Source of the DNA: Nannochloropsis oceanica
Lineage: Eukaryota > Sar > Eustigmatophyceae > Eustigmatales > Monodopsidaceae
Reading direction: 5' to 3'
Length of the DNA: 64,000 nucleotides
NCBI GenBank assembly: GCA_004519485.1
Contig: CP038113.1
Span: forward strand, 392,501 to 456,500
Shown in pieces: positions 33,290 to 44,584 of this stretch. The notes beneath the pieces were generated by a model. It made no database searches. It was not told the origin of the DNA and worked only from the letters and a program-made list of their open reading frames with translations. Each line of letters begins with the position of its first letter. Positions within the stretch are counted from its first letter, which is position 1. The position numbers and the translations under genes are program-made.

Positions 33290-34956
33290 AGATGAAGGAC
33301 GGGAGGGGTGGAGGGAGACAAGGAAAGGGAAGGAAAGGGGTGTGTATATAGCGGGGAAGGGGAGGATGCGGGGGGCCGAGCGTGTGTGTGTTGTCTGATA
33401 ATGCTGCCTTTCAGTAGCAGCAGCATCACCAGTAGCGAAAGCAACACCACCAAAACGAGATTAAACCAGCCATCAGAAAGAGGGAAGAGGAAAGAAATGC
33501 GAGGTAGAAAAGAAGGAAAGCAGAAGTCAGGGAGAGAAAAGAAAGGACTGGTCCCTCAATCTTGCAATGGTTTATGTCTATAGCTTCAACAATGGCTGGA
33601 TGTCACTGCATTTCTCTGTACTACAGCATATTACTACCATCACCACTAAGTATCACAGAATGTCCTCCACCATATTTATTTTACAAACTGACACCCATCG
33701 CAAGGGTGCAAATAAAAGCATGTACCCGTCCTTAACCGGTTACGTGCCTCCACCTATAGTCTAGTGGTAAAATTGAAGCTTCCCAAGGTTTAGGCCCGGA
33801 TTTGATTCCCGGTTGGTGCACCAATGGAATAAGCTTATGAACAATGGTAAAGGGGCTCAGGCCAATATGGTCATGATACCGTATGTCGTTATAATTTAGT
33901 ACAAGGGTCAGGGCCACCCGGTTAGCTACCCCTATCCCACCCTGGCATACAGGTACAAGCTACAAGCATGGACAAGACTAGTTTCGAATTAAGAAGAGCA
34001 CTTCATGATGATCATCTAATATCATGTCCTGGCCACGGCACCTGCTCGGTGATATCACGCATCACAGACAGACTGGGCTTACTCAATTTCGTGTTGCTAC
34101 CACTGAAACACTATTGAGTTGCTGTGATTGCTGGTGGTACATGATGACAGGTTATGAAGCAGTCGCCGGTAGCATTCGCCTGTGGGAGTCCTCGGGTGAG
34201 GTTTGAGCCCTGGGCCGGGTTAAGAGTCCTCGACCATGACCATGTTAATACCTCTAGACACCTGCTCTGCCCCCAAACCAAGGGCCCTCCCTTGCTCGCG
34301 TCCAACTATGTGTCTTACCCCGCGGAATGATCCCGGCTACATCTAGGAGATGCAATGCCTTTTACTAGCGGGTTAGCAGGTTGTCCATTTCTCGGGGGAC
34401 CGGCGTAAAGTTTAGTTGAGAGGGCAGGTGATGTTGCGTCGGTGACTGGGAAAAATTGCAACGGATTCAATGACCACTGTTACAGCTCATGCCAGTAGAG
34501 ATACTGCTTATTTTATTTGTGTGGGAGGGTAGATGGGCGCATATGGACAAAAATGATGTATCGCGGATAAAATAGAACATCCGGTGGGGAGCCGTAGCCG
34601 CGCGAAAATGATTTTATTGCAGATGTCCGAAAGTCCCGTGGTCGAACAGGAATCAAAATTGCCCCATCCCCGACACTATAATTGCCTGCTGAAACGAACG
34701 AATTCATTCTTCACACGATTAAGTGTCGAGCAGCCTGGTGGACGGGTGGATAGGGGAGGAAGGGTTTGCGGAGGCACCTCGGTGATGTTGACTCGAGCCC
34801 TGCGCCCTCCTCCCTCACACTTCACTGTGTATGGCATCATCATCATCATCATCTCACTGTTAAGTCTACGCGTCGACGTGCGATTCCATGCCCATCCAAA
34901 ATCCAAACAACACACCTATCCCTACATGAAACGACCACAGACTCATACACAGCCAC
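33290..34956. other. Intergenic region with tRNA-like sequences
   Basis: This 1.7 kb between two plus-strand genes contains a tRNA-Gly-like sequence at 33750-33823 and a weaker tRNA-like stretch at 34156-34220, in sequence that is not low-complexity and has no open frame of note. It reads like short interspersed element sequence. The right end (about 34,600-34,956) should contain the promoter and 5' UTR of the CK2 beta gene. Confidence 0.5.
33750..33823 (+). pseudogene. tRNA-Gly(CCC)-like sequence with encoded CCA, probably SINE head or tRNA relic
   Basis: The 71-base body has a perfect A-box (TAGTCTAGTGG), a CCC anticodon in loop TTCCCAA, a T-arm CCGGA-TTTGATT-CCCGG and 3' TTGGTGC-A followed by CCA at 33821-33823. 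It resembles eukaryotic tRNA-Gly. The acceptor stem has two mismatches, the anticodon stem and T-stem one each, and the B-box differs from consensus at two places. An encoded CCA is unusual for a nuclear tRNA gene and suggests copying of a processed tRNA. A working gene is unlikely. Confidence 0.6.
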
Positions 34957-36776
34957 ATGCCAAGAAGTGGGGACGGCAAGGCGGGCAGCGGCTGCACGGT
35001 CTCGGCAGGACAAGAAGACGGGAGGAAAGAGAAGATAGGTGGCCAGAAGGGGCAAGAGGAGGCACTCCACCCCCTCCCGAGCGCCTCCACCAACAGTACC
35101 AACACGAGCAGCAGCAGCAGTAGTAGTAGTTTTAGCAGCAGTAGCAGCAGCAGCAGCACTGGCCAGGATGCCACCAAGGGCGAGCTATTCGTCGTCCAGT
35201 ATGAGACAGCAGAAGACCACGCCCAACGAAAAGACGGCAGCCGCTGCATAGGTAGCAGCAGTGCCAGTGGAAGCGGCAGCCGCAGCACAGCAGTAACAGG
35301 CCCAGAAGAACCGGCTGATGTACCACCACCTTCTCCAGCGCTGGTGATCGCTCCTGTTGTGGGGCAAGGAGATTCGTTAGCGCTGCAGCTGCAAGCTTCT
35401 CCTACCCCGAGTGGGAAGAGTAGGGGGGATATTAATGCTGGCAGCAGGGACAGCAGCTATGGGAGTGATAGGTCTGGGCTTGATTCAGTCACGCATGGGG
35501 TGTGTGTGGGTGGAGCAGGGGGAAGGGCCGATGCCACCCAGGTAGGTGCAATGCTGAAGGTGACAGGCGGCACAAATGCAGCGGAGAAGGTACAGCCACG
35601 AGAGCAGCAACAACAGCAGGCACAAGAGCAGCAGCAGTCGACAGCAATGTTGGCGCCGCGAGTGCCGGTGCCGCCATCACTGGTGCCGGTGCAGCGGGAG
35701 TGTGAGGAGCTAAGAAGTGAGGAGGAAGATTTGAGTGCGTCGGAAGAGGAGGAGGAGGAGGAGGAGGAGGAGGAGGAGGATGAAGACGAGGATGAGGAAG
35801 AGGAGGAGGAAACAAGTTGGGTCAATTGGTATGTCAATTTGAAGGGAAATGAGTTTTTGTGCGAGGTGGATGAGGAGTACATTCAGGATGATTTCAATTT
35901 GACGGGGCTAAGTAGTTTGGTACCGTATTACGACTATGCCTTGGATGTGGTGTCGGACGTCGAGTTGCCGATAGAGAGCATGACGGAGGAGCAGCATGAG
36001 CTGGTCGAGGGGGCGGCGGAGATGCTGTACGGGTTGATTCATGCGAGATATATTTTGACGAGTCGAGGCTTGCATGCCATGGTACGTGCGTGTGTGAACC
36101 TCTATTTCCCTCTTATGTACCTGACCTCCCTCGTCGTCTTTCCGTCTCCAACTCTTCTCCCTCACCATTTTTTCTTCATCTCTCTCACTCTTCCAACTCT
36201 TCCTACTTCTCGACTCTAATCCCATCTTTCCACCCGCCCTCCCTCCCCCTCCCTTCCCCCACATAACAGAATGAAAAATTCCAAGCTTCCCATTTCGGCC
36301 GTTGCCCCCGAGTGTTTTGCGGCATGCAGCCCGTCCTCCCTGTAGGGCAAGCCGACCATCCCCGTGTCAGTACCGTCAACGTGTACTGTCCAAAATGCCA
36401 GGACATCTTCCTTCCCCGCTCCACCCGCCACGCCGTCATGGACGGGGCCTATTTTGGCACCACTTTCGCCCATCTCTTCCTCCTTACTCACCCGGAATCC
36501 ATCCCTACGAGGCCCGAACAAGCGTACGTCCCCAGGATATATGGCTTCAAAATCAATGCAGAAAGTGTGTATTTTTCCAGGGCACGGCAAAGGGAGGGGG
36601 AGGAGAGGGAGAGGGCAGGAGGGGGAGGAACAGGGTTGGCGAGAGGAGGAAACGCTAGTGGTGCTGGTGTTGGAGGAAGGGGAGGAGGCGGAGGACGAAG
36701 GCCGTCGTCGGCTGCGGCGGCGGTGGGGAGGCCACCGCAGTTGGGGACGGGGGGGGGGAGGAGGATGTTGCGATAA
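34957..36776 (+). CDS. CSNK2B: Casein kinase 2 regulatory (beta) subunit with long N-terminal extension
   Basis: Exon 1 is 34957-36081 and exon 2 is 36270-36776; phase 0, 543 residues. CK2 beta dimerises through a zinc ribbon and holds two catalytic alpha subunits. Conserved part from residue ~287: [51 protein letters not shown], then after the intron the zinc ligands CPRVFC and [23 protein letters not shown] and [10 protein letters not shown]. The animal protein is ~215 residues; here ~285 residues of Ser-, Gln- and Glu-rich sequence precede the domain (including a run of about 20 acidic residues) and ~60 Gly/Arg-rich residues follow it. The start is the first Met of the frame and the extension could be shorter. 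Confidence 0.92.
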
Positions 36777-37438
36777 TGCGACTTTTGAGACAAGGGAGCC
36801 AGAGGGAGAGAGAAATACCAACAATTGGATGGTACAGAAAGGCATACAGGCGGATGGAAGAGAGGATGTTGAACAGGGCTTTGGAAGGTGGTGGTGTAGT
36901 ATAAGAAACAAGAGATGGTGGAAGGGATTCGGGGCGGTGTGGGGAGATGTGGAGGTAGTGCACCGGTCTAGGCCACGACCAAAACCCGAAAAGGCATGGC
37001 TGGTTTTGCAGAAGAAGGAAATATAAAAGAATCAACAACAAAAACCGTTTTCATGCATAAAATACTGAAGAAAGTAGATGTCGGGGGGGCATCCGCGTTG
37101 GGCTTCCGTTAAATCTTCAACTTGCTGATCGGGTCATCGTGTGGTCCTCCTCGTTGGCCGTCTCCCTTCTTTAACTGTCCATCTGCTGTATGACAACCAC
37201 TCAAATCATACCTCGCGCACGACTCACACGACTATAATATCAACAGGGCCGCGACTGGGAATCTCTCTGAAGCCCCGAACGACTCCTTTCGAACGGGTGA
37301 AAAAGAAAAGCATCACAGGAGCCGCAAGACCTTGGCAAATCGCCGCACGAGCCTTCCATCCCCCGTAGGGTATAAACCAGCAGCGACAGCACGTGGCAGC
37401 AACGAGCGCGAGGAAAATTGTTGAAGCAGAACGACGTG
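36777..37438. other. Intergenic region
   Basis: This holds the 3' flank of CK2 beta and the upstream region of the LYR-SAM gene, both on the plus strand. I see no repeat, RNA or further coding exon that I can support. Confidence 0.5.
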
Positions 37439-37780
37439 ATGCGGACGGCCGTGCTTCAGTTGTACCGTGATTGCTTGCGGGTACGTACTCATCCTTCTCC
37501 CCCCGGTCACCATTTGTCGAGTGTCTTTGAACCCCCACCACTCTTGGCTATTCCAGAGGAAATATAACCATATAATCACCACCAATCTCTGTACAATCTA
37601 TCTACCAAACAGTCCGCGCGCCGCATTCCCACTCAAGAGCAACGGGAAATCTGGCTCCAATACACCCGAGGAAAATTCAAGGAGAACAGGCGTGTGACCG
37701 ACGTTCGCCTAAAGAGGGCCCTTGAAGACGGACAAGAGCAACTAGCTCGTATGAATTACTTCCACGAAATGCGTGATAAG

Positions 37781-37858
<78 letters not shown>

Positions 37859-38245
37859 GAGGAGGAGGAGGAGCACCTGGCGGCTCCACCCAACTCTCAT
37901 CGTCACATTAACCACCACCAGCAGCAGCATCACAATCACCACCCCTTACCCTCCCATGCGCCCTCAATCAACCATGGCGCAGCTTCCTCTTCCTCTTGTA
38001 AAATCTCTTCGGTAAATCCAACTGGTGCTGCTCCATCATCCTGGAATTTATCCACCTTCCTCCACATCCATCTTCCCGGAATCGAAGAGGAAGACTTGAA
38101 ACGTTACGAAAAGGAGCTGGTAAAAGATGGGTTCAATTCTATGGCTATGATAAAATACTTAGAGATAGAAGATATCAGTACTTGGAAGAAGGCACATAGA
38201 CGGGCGGTGCTGTCAGCGATTGCGGCGATGAAGGATGAGGGATGA
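37439..38245 (+). CDS. LYR-motif protein fused to poly-Gln and a C-terminal SAM-like domain
   Basis: Exon 1 is 37439-37480 (14 codons, MRTAVLQLYRDCLR) and exon 2 is 37613-38245; phase 0, 224 residues. LYR proteins are small mitochondrial factors that help assemble respiratory complexes and iron-sulphur clusters. The LYR tripeptide, the following SARRIPTQEQREIWLQY and the FKENRRVTDVRLKRALEDGQEQLARM helix fit the Complex1_LYR fold. Then come 24 uninterrupted CAG codons (37784-37855), 6 Glu, a His-rich linker, and a ~65-residue C-terminal module (WNLSTFLHIHLPGIEEEDL ... AHRRAVLSAI) with the helix pattern of a SAM domain. A SAM tail is unusual for this family. The tiny first exon makes the start hard to prove, but it supplies the LYR motif. 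Confidence 0.7.
37784..37855 (+). repeat. (CAG)24 microsatellite, poly-Gln coding
   Basis: Twenty-four perfect CAG codons in frame in the LYR-SAM gene, followed by six GAG codons. No interruption is present. Confidence 0.97.
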
Positions 38246-38965
38246 AGAATGGCTGACAATATGGGCCATGTATACAGGCAGGTATAGAGTAACGTGAGTA
38301 AGCAATTGGAGACTTGAACATTTTTCGGAAAAAGCTTAAAATCATCTGCATCAAGCAAAGGCGTACGCGAGGGTCTTCCAAAGTCATCGCTATCTCTTTT
38401 GTATTTTTGTGTTTTCTGGTCATGATTTACTTGTTCTTGTCGTCATAGACACATGAAGTGGAAATTGAGTTGACCAAAGCCGCGACAACGTTCGACTTCC
38501 TCCGAGTCTTATTTTCTCTATGTTCAACTCTCCCCTTGACCATCACTTGGGAATTCCTCGTAACCTGTCAGTATTGTTGGCTCTCTAGTGGTGGTGCTGC
38601 GAGTTGATGCCTCCTTTTCTCTTTGTCTTGCCCAGGCTCGACAACCAAGAGGCTCAAGACGACGTTCTAAGATGAACTAACTTCCCTACTTTTTTAAAAA
38701 TGTGTTTATGCGGACGCAAGTCCCTCTGGTGCCTCTTGCGGCGATGGTCAAAAAGGCGTCTCCGCCTCGGCACTGTACACTCCCTTCTATGTATCTACGA
38801 CCCAACCACTCTCTCACCTCCCTCCTTCCATCCCTCCTTCCATCCTCTCATTCATTTGTCCCTCGCACCCTTGACTCTTTGCTCTCGTTTTGAACCTCCT
38901 TATTCGGTTCTCATCATGCGACCGGACTTTGTCTGACACCAGAAAACCCACAATCTTCTTACGTC
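38246..38965. other. Intergenic region between convergent genes
   Basis: This is the 3' flank of the LYR-SAM gene (+) and of ClpB (-). Short frames at 38700-38936 are not supported. No repeat family is seen beyond TCC-rich tracts near 38,820. Confidence 0.5.
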
Positions 38966-41900
38966 TTATACACGCAAAAGCTGAGGCCCATCCGCATGCT
39001 TCCCCGTATCTGCGCCGTCACCCCCTTCCCCGTCCTTGGCCTCCGGCGGTAAATCTCTCGGCAAGATCTTCAAGCCTTCAATCGGGTGGGCATCGATGAA
39101 AATACAAGAATTGGGCATAAACACCCCCCGGAGGATGCCCTTGGCTATCACGTTCTCCACCTCCCTTTGAATCGCCCTCTTCAAAGGCCGGGCGCCAAAC
39201 TGAGGGTCATATCCCACCTCGGCGATGTACTCCATAGCCGCATCCGTCACCTCCACCTTCATGTTTCGCTCGGCCAGCCTTTGCTCCATCCGCTGCAGCT
39301 CCAGCCGCACCACGCTCTTCATCTGGTCCTTGCGCAAGGAGCTAAAGATAACGAATTCGTCCACCCGGTTCAAAAACTCGGGTCGGAAGTTTTGCTTCAT
39401 CGCATCACCTACCACCTCCTTCATCTCCGCGTCCTTCTCTGGGTCCCCTCCCAATGCCAAGATCGCATCTGAACCGATGTTGGACGTGAAAATGATGATG
39501 GAATTCTTGAAATTTACCGTGTTTCCTTGCGCGTCGGTCAGGATGCCGTCGTCCAACAATTGAAGCATGACGTTGAAGATTGTAGGGTGGGCTTTCTCCA
39601 TCTCGTCGAACAATATGACACTGTAGGGCTTGCGGCGGACGGCATTGGTGAGTTGGCCGCCTTCGTCGTAGCCTGGTGAGGATGGGAGGGAGGGAGGGAG
39701 GGGTGTGTTGAGCAACATGACGATAGCGCTGGGTCGGTACGAATGTAGTCACAACAACGAACGCTTAGAAACTGGAAGAAGAGAAATTAAATACTATATT
39801 TAAACAACCAAGACCTGCCGTGTATACAAGGACCCGAAGCAACCGAATATCAACACCCATCCTCCCTCCCTTTCCCCCTCCTCTTTATCTCCATCACTTA
39901 CCGACGTATCCGGGAGGGGAGCCAATGAGCTTCGACTGTAAAATATTAAGGTAGAATTAGAGGAAATGGCAAAAGTTAGGGAACACTCCTCATGCAAATT
40001 CCCCTTCAATCTCCCCTTCCCTTACTCCCTTGAGCGTACGTACCAGACTGTGCGCCTCCATCATCTCGGACATGTCAATACGAATCTGTTGCAGGAAGTG
40101 ACAGAAAGAACGAGGAGACATAAAAGTGAGTTTGAGGCGGTCCGACTAGACAAAAAATAACACACACACAGACACACGCACGCACATATGTCGTCAACCT
40201 CCTCCCTCCCTCCCTTCTTCCCTCCCTCCTTCCCTCTCCTATGTACGTACCATTGCACTCTCATCATCAAACATATATCCGGCCAATTTCTTGGCCAGAA
40301 GCGTCTTCCCCACCCCCGTTGGCCCTAGGAACACCAAGGACGCAATTGGCTTGTTCGGATCAGATAATCCTGCCCGGCTTCGTTGAATCGCTTCTGCCAC
40401 CGCCCGGACAGCCTCGTCCTGCCCCACCACCTGCTTGTGCAGTTCATCCTCCAACGTCAGCAACTTATCCCGCTCGCTTTCCAACAGCTTCGACACAGGA
40501 ATGCCAGTCCACTTCCCAACAATCCCCGAAATGTCGTCCACCGTCACTGTATCCCTTAACAGACGCTTCCCTTCCCCTTTTCCCTCCCCCCCAACAGCAG
40601 CCGCCGCCTGCTTTTCTACTTCTTCCTCCGCCGTATGCAACTCCCCTTCGAGCTTCGCAAGCTCCCCGTATTTCAGTTGGGCGGCTTTCCCCAAATCATA
40701 CTCTCGTTCTGCCGCCTCGATCTGTACCTTCACCTGGTCAATTTTTTCCTTTAACTCTTGAATCACCACTACTCCCTTCCGCTCAAGCTCCCACACGGCC
40801 GTCAACTCTTTTTGCTTCGCCTGCAGCACGCCCATGTCCTTCTCGACCTGTGCCAAGCGCCGGGCAGAGTCAGGGGAGGAGGCCTCGTTCTCTAACGAGA
40901 TCTTGGCCATTTCGAGTTGAATTAATTTACGGTCAATCTCGTCCACCGCTTGAGGTTTGGACGTTACTTCAATGTTGAGCTTGGCCGCCGCTTCATCCAC
41001 CAAATCTATGGCCTTGTCGGGCAAGAAACGGTCCGAGATGTACCGGTGGGAGAGCTGTGCTGCTGCTACCAAGGCCGAGTCACGGATACGCACGCCATGG
41101 TGTACCTCATACCGATCCTTGAGGCCACGGAGGATAGCGATGGTGTCTTCTACACTGGGCTGCTCCACCATCACCTGCTGAAATCGCCTTTCCAAGGCCT
41201 TGTCCTTCTCGATGAATTGCTTATACTCCGCGAGTGTTGTCGCGCCAATGCACCTCAATTCCCCCCGTGCCAGCATGGGCTTTAGCAGATTCGAAGCATC
41301 CATCGCACCGCTTGTCGCCCCCGCTCCCACCACGGTGTGAATCTCGTCAATGAACATGATCACTTGCCCGTTGCTTTCCGTAACTTCCTTCAATACCGCC
41401 TTAAGCCGCTCCTCGAATTCTCCCCTGTACTTCGCCCCCGCAATTAACGCACCCATGTCCAAGCTGACCAGCCTCCTCTTCTTCAACGGCTCGGGCACGT
41501 CCCCCGACACAATGCGCTGGGCCAGGCCCTCAGCAATGGCAGTTTTCCCCACCCCGGGTTCGCCGAGAAGAATGGGGTTGTTCTTCGTACGGCGGGAGAG
41601 GATCTGGATCGTCCGTCGGATCTCCTCGTCTCGGCCAATGACCGGGTCGAGTTTGCCGTCTTTGGCCGCTTGGGTCAGGTCGCGCGAGTACTGCTCCAAG
41701 GCCTCGTACGCGGCTTCAGGCGTGCGAGTGGTGACGACGTTGTTGCCACGGATGGAGGAGATTGCTTCCCGGATCTGGGTTTCCGTGACGCCTTGCTTCG
41801 TGAGGGCGGGTTTGAGGAAGCGGCTGTCATTGGTCACCAGGCCGAGGAGGAGATGTTCAACTGAGACGTAGGTATCACGAAACTTGTCTCTTTCTTTGAA

Positions 41901-42752
41901 GGCTTGATCGAGGACTTTTTGGAGGGTGTTGGCCATCATCTGCGGGGGGGGGGGGGGGGGAGGGAAAGGGGCGTTGAAGTGAGGGTAGGGGAAGGATGGT
42001 CGTCCTCCCTTATGACTCACGAGCATCTACCCACACCACACATTGCTTTCAATAATAATAAACCTGCGGTCACAACGCACTCTTGAAACAAAAGACGTCA
42101 GAGACCTCGCCTATCCAAGAAGACGAGCGTCCCTCCTCCTTCTCTGCTCCTTCCCCTCCGCGCTCCACACACAAACATACATACTCAAACACAAACGTAC
42201 GCTACCTCCGACACACAAACCTACCTTATTCGATGCATCTGGCACCTTAGGCTGAGCCGCAATGTAATTCTCTAACTCTGACTCGAGCTGCGAGACTTTG
42301 ACGCCGGCTTTGAAGAAGACGCGGTAGGCTAAAGCCTGCGGCCCCTCCTCCAACATGGACTTAAGCAAAATCTCATTATCGATAAATTGGGACTCCAGCC
42401 GAGTGGCCAGCTGCGGTAGACGAGTGATCACATCCCACGCCTTCTCTGTGTAGCTCTCGGGGGACATTTGGTTGTTGCCCTTGGTGCTCATCATCGCCAC
42501 GGAGCGGCGGGCGCGAGGGCCGGCGGCAGCACGCGGAGCACCCATGAGGCTGCTCAGTCCGCGCGCAATCCCCACGTCGAGCAGGATGGCGGAAGGCTTA
42601 TCAATATTCATGCCTGTGCTGACGACGGCGGGCTTCCCCCCCTGGAATGGGAGTAAGAATGCCTGGACCGTGTGCGCCACCGCTAGCAAGGTGGTAGTGC
42701 CCACGAGGAGGAAGAACTTGTTCTTCTGCGTGATGGTCGTCATGGTCGACAT
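38966..42752 (-). CDS. CLPB: ClpB/Hsp100 disaggregase, plastid-targeted
   Basis: Exons 42752-42225, 41939-40251, 40085-40044, 39935-39902, 39672-38966; all phases fit and give 999 residues. ClpB is a AAA+ hexamer that pulls proteins out of aggregates together with Hsp70. Seen: signal peptide ([21 protein letters not shown]) followed by FLLPF, which with the next ~60 residues is a bipartite plastid presequence; Clp N-domain; first Walker [14 protein letters not shown] and Walker [11 protein letters not shown]; a coiled-coil middle domain (about residues 480-600) that distinguishes ClpB from ClpC; second Walker [50 protein letters not shown]-terminal D2-small domain. Two exons are only 42 and 34 nt. 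The frame is open up to an earlier ATG (42959), but the start at 42752 gives the proper signal peptide. Confidence 0.93.
41944..41960 (-). repeat. C17 homopolymer at a splice acceptor
   Basis: On the coding strand 17 C residues run up to GCAG at the 3' end of ClpB intron 1 and act as its polypyrimidine tract. Length is likely to vary by slippage. Confidence 0.9.
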
Positions 42753-43894
42753 GGAGTAGCACAGCTGCTTGTCACGTTGTCGTCCCATGCAGATTGCGTG
42801 TGCAGCTTTCCCTGTGCGGATGTGTGTTGCGAATGAGGGGGTTGGGGTTGCGTTAGCTGGGCCAAAGGAGATGGCAACAAGCTTTGTGGTTGAAGAGAAG
42901 AAATGCGACCTCCTCCCTGAGGTGGAGCAAGGAGAAGGAGGAAAGTGAGGAGCAAGCAATGATGTGGCAAATCTGAGCCTGTAGACAGCGTGTAGGCATT
43001 AGACCACAGGAAAACAGCAGAGGCAAGACAAGGAGGACCACAATAGCAAACGAAAGAGAAGCAAATTGTTACACAAAAGACGCCTGGGTGGCAGCTTCTT
43101 ATCCTTCGAGAAGGAATGGCACACGCCGTCGCCGACACGACTTGGCAAGACCATATTCATTTGCCTTTGTTTGGGCGCGACAGCCAAAGTTTTTGAATAT
43201 GTAAACGATATATTATCTATTCTATACAAAAACATATCCGTCTGGTATGGTGGGGAAAAGTGCGAGGTCGGTCATCATCGGAGGGCACTGAAGACACATG
43301 GGAACAAAGGAGGTGTCAGGGAGGGAGGAGGTTGAAATTTGGGAAGGCGCATTTGTAGCTCCGATATGAGCTATGTAAGAAGCATTGATTATTATTTTTA
43401 CTCATAAACTTGACTCGATACCCACGAATGGACTTTTCTCGGTATATACATACATATACATGTATACATATAATGAGACAGGGAGGTTTTAAACAGTAGG
43501 CCCGTTTTACCTGGCTTTCCCCACCAAAAAAACGCTGCGAGCTATTTTATTTTGCGTCAATTTGTGTGTATGTGTGCCTTTTCCATGCCTTCTAATCTTT
43601 TTTGTATCCGTTAGCCACATAGCTCTCCCTGCAGTAATGATCGTCGTCGAACGGCAAGAGTCCTTTTTCGCATCCCGCCAGTTCCACCAAAGACGGCACG
43701 TATCTTTCACACGACCCTCCCCCCGCCCCCGCCTTCTTCCACGGACTACAACGCTGCCCCAGCAAACTAATGCTCGAAGCCTGTCTTCTCCTATCCTTGC
43801 TTCACGTTCAGTTTTCCAAGCTATAAGGTCGTTGCGACCCCAATTTTCACGACCACGGCCCGCATGGGCCCTGCCAGCTCCACAGACAAAAACC
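42753..43894. other. Divergent intergenic region between ClpB and an unknown gene
   Basis: This holds the promoter of ClpB (minus) and the upstream region of the gene starting at 43895 (plus). An AT-rich TATACATA repeat lies at about 43,440-43,475. The frame of the plus-strand gene remains open upstream to 43562, so part of this may be 5' coding sequence. Confidence 0.5.
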
Positions 43895-44314
43895 ATGCAC
43901 GAGGCGAGCGAACCCCACAAATACGAGGACAGCGAGACCGAGGCTGAGGTGGAGGCTCTGCTTTCCTTTGCAGAAGAGCTGGGTGTGGAAGGCTTGGAAG
44001 AGGATATGGATGTCCTGGCACCTTCCCCTTCGCCTCCTTCGCGCCCCTCGCAGGCGTCAACACCATCACCACAAGCACGCACTTCCCCGTCAGCGGAAAG
44101 ACTTCATCAGACTTCCAACTTGGACAGTTTAACTTCCAAAAGGCAGCCAACACCGCCATGTTCCCCTGTTATTCAAGCTCTACCTCTTGCAAAATCATCG
44201 GCGTTAGGACCAACACGAACATCTGCCGGCACCATTCATTCCGCACGGTCAGTGGCAGCTCTGATGGAACGCCGCACTCTTGCCGCCTTCGTGGCCGCTG
44301 AAGACAGGTGCTGA
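43895..44314 (+). CDS. Unknown acidic/Ser-Pro-rich protein; frame continues past a TGA
   Basis: The preferred start MHEASEPHKYEDSETEAEVE (base 43895) gives 139 residues to the TGA at 44312-44314; the frame is open upstream to 43562. The N-terminal part is a short acidic helix (EALLSFAEELGVEGLEEDMD), followed by a Ser/Pro-rich linker and a helical patch (SARSVAALMERRTLAAFV). Immediately after the TGA the same frame stays open for 89 more codons and ends LPYWHENPAL-stop at 44584, with balanced sequence (MPRLVIIDEEGGLRRQRR). Either the last part is a missed exon, the TGA is read through or recoded, or it is a sequence error. I do not recognise the family. Confidence 0.45.
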   Translation: MHEASEPHKYEDSETEAEVEALLSFAEELGVEGLEEDMDVLAPSPSPPSRPSQASTPSPQARTSPSAERLHQTSNLDSLTSKRQPTPPCSPVIQALPLAKSSALGPTRTSAGTIHSARSVAALMERRTLAAFVAAEDRC

Positions 44315-44584
44315 CATACAGTGAAAGAGAGGGGAATGCCACTGTTCCTTGAACACCGCTTATCACCAGTGGTGCGGCGAAGTAGAGAGGGAGGGAAAGG
44401 GGAAGCTGCAGACGTGCAAAACCAGAAAGAGCGGGAAAGGTTCTTCGGGCAGACAGCAGGAGGACAAGGTGGGGGAAGGCCTTCGGAGATGCCACGGTTG
44501 GTGATAATTGACGAGGAAGGGGGCTTGCGTCGACAGAGGCGGTTGACACAATTGCCATACTGGCATGAGAACCCAGCACTGTAG

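Noticed and set aside
36364-37026. 220-codon plus-strand frame overlapping the CK2 beta exon 2
   Set aside because: Out of frame with the conserved zinc-ribbon exon; open only because of GGA-rich sequence.
42753-42959. Earlier in-frame ATG for ClpB
   Set aside because: It would bury the signal peptide 70 residues inside the protein; the start at 42752 gives the expected bipartite plastid presequence.
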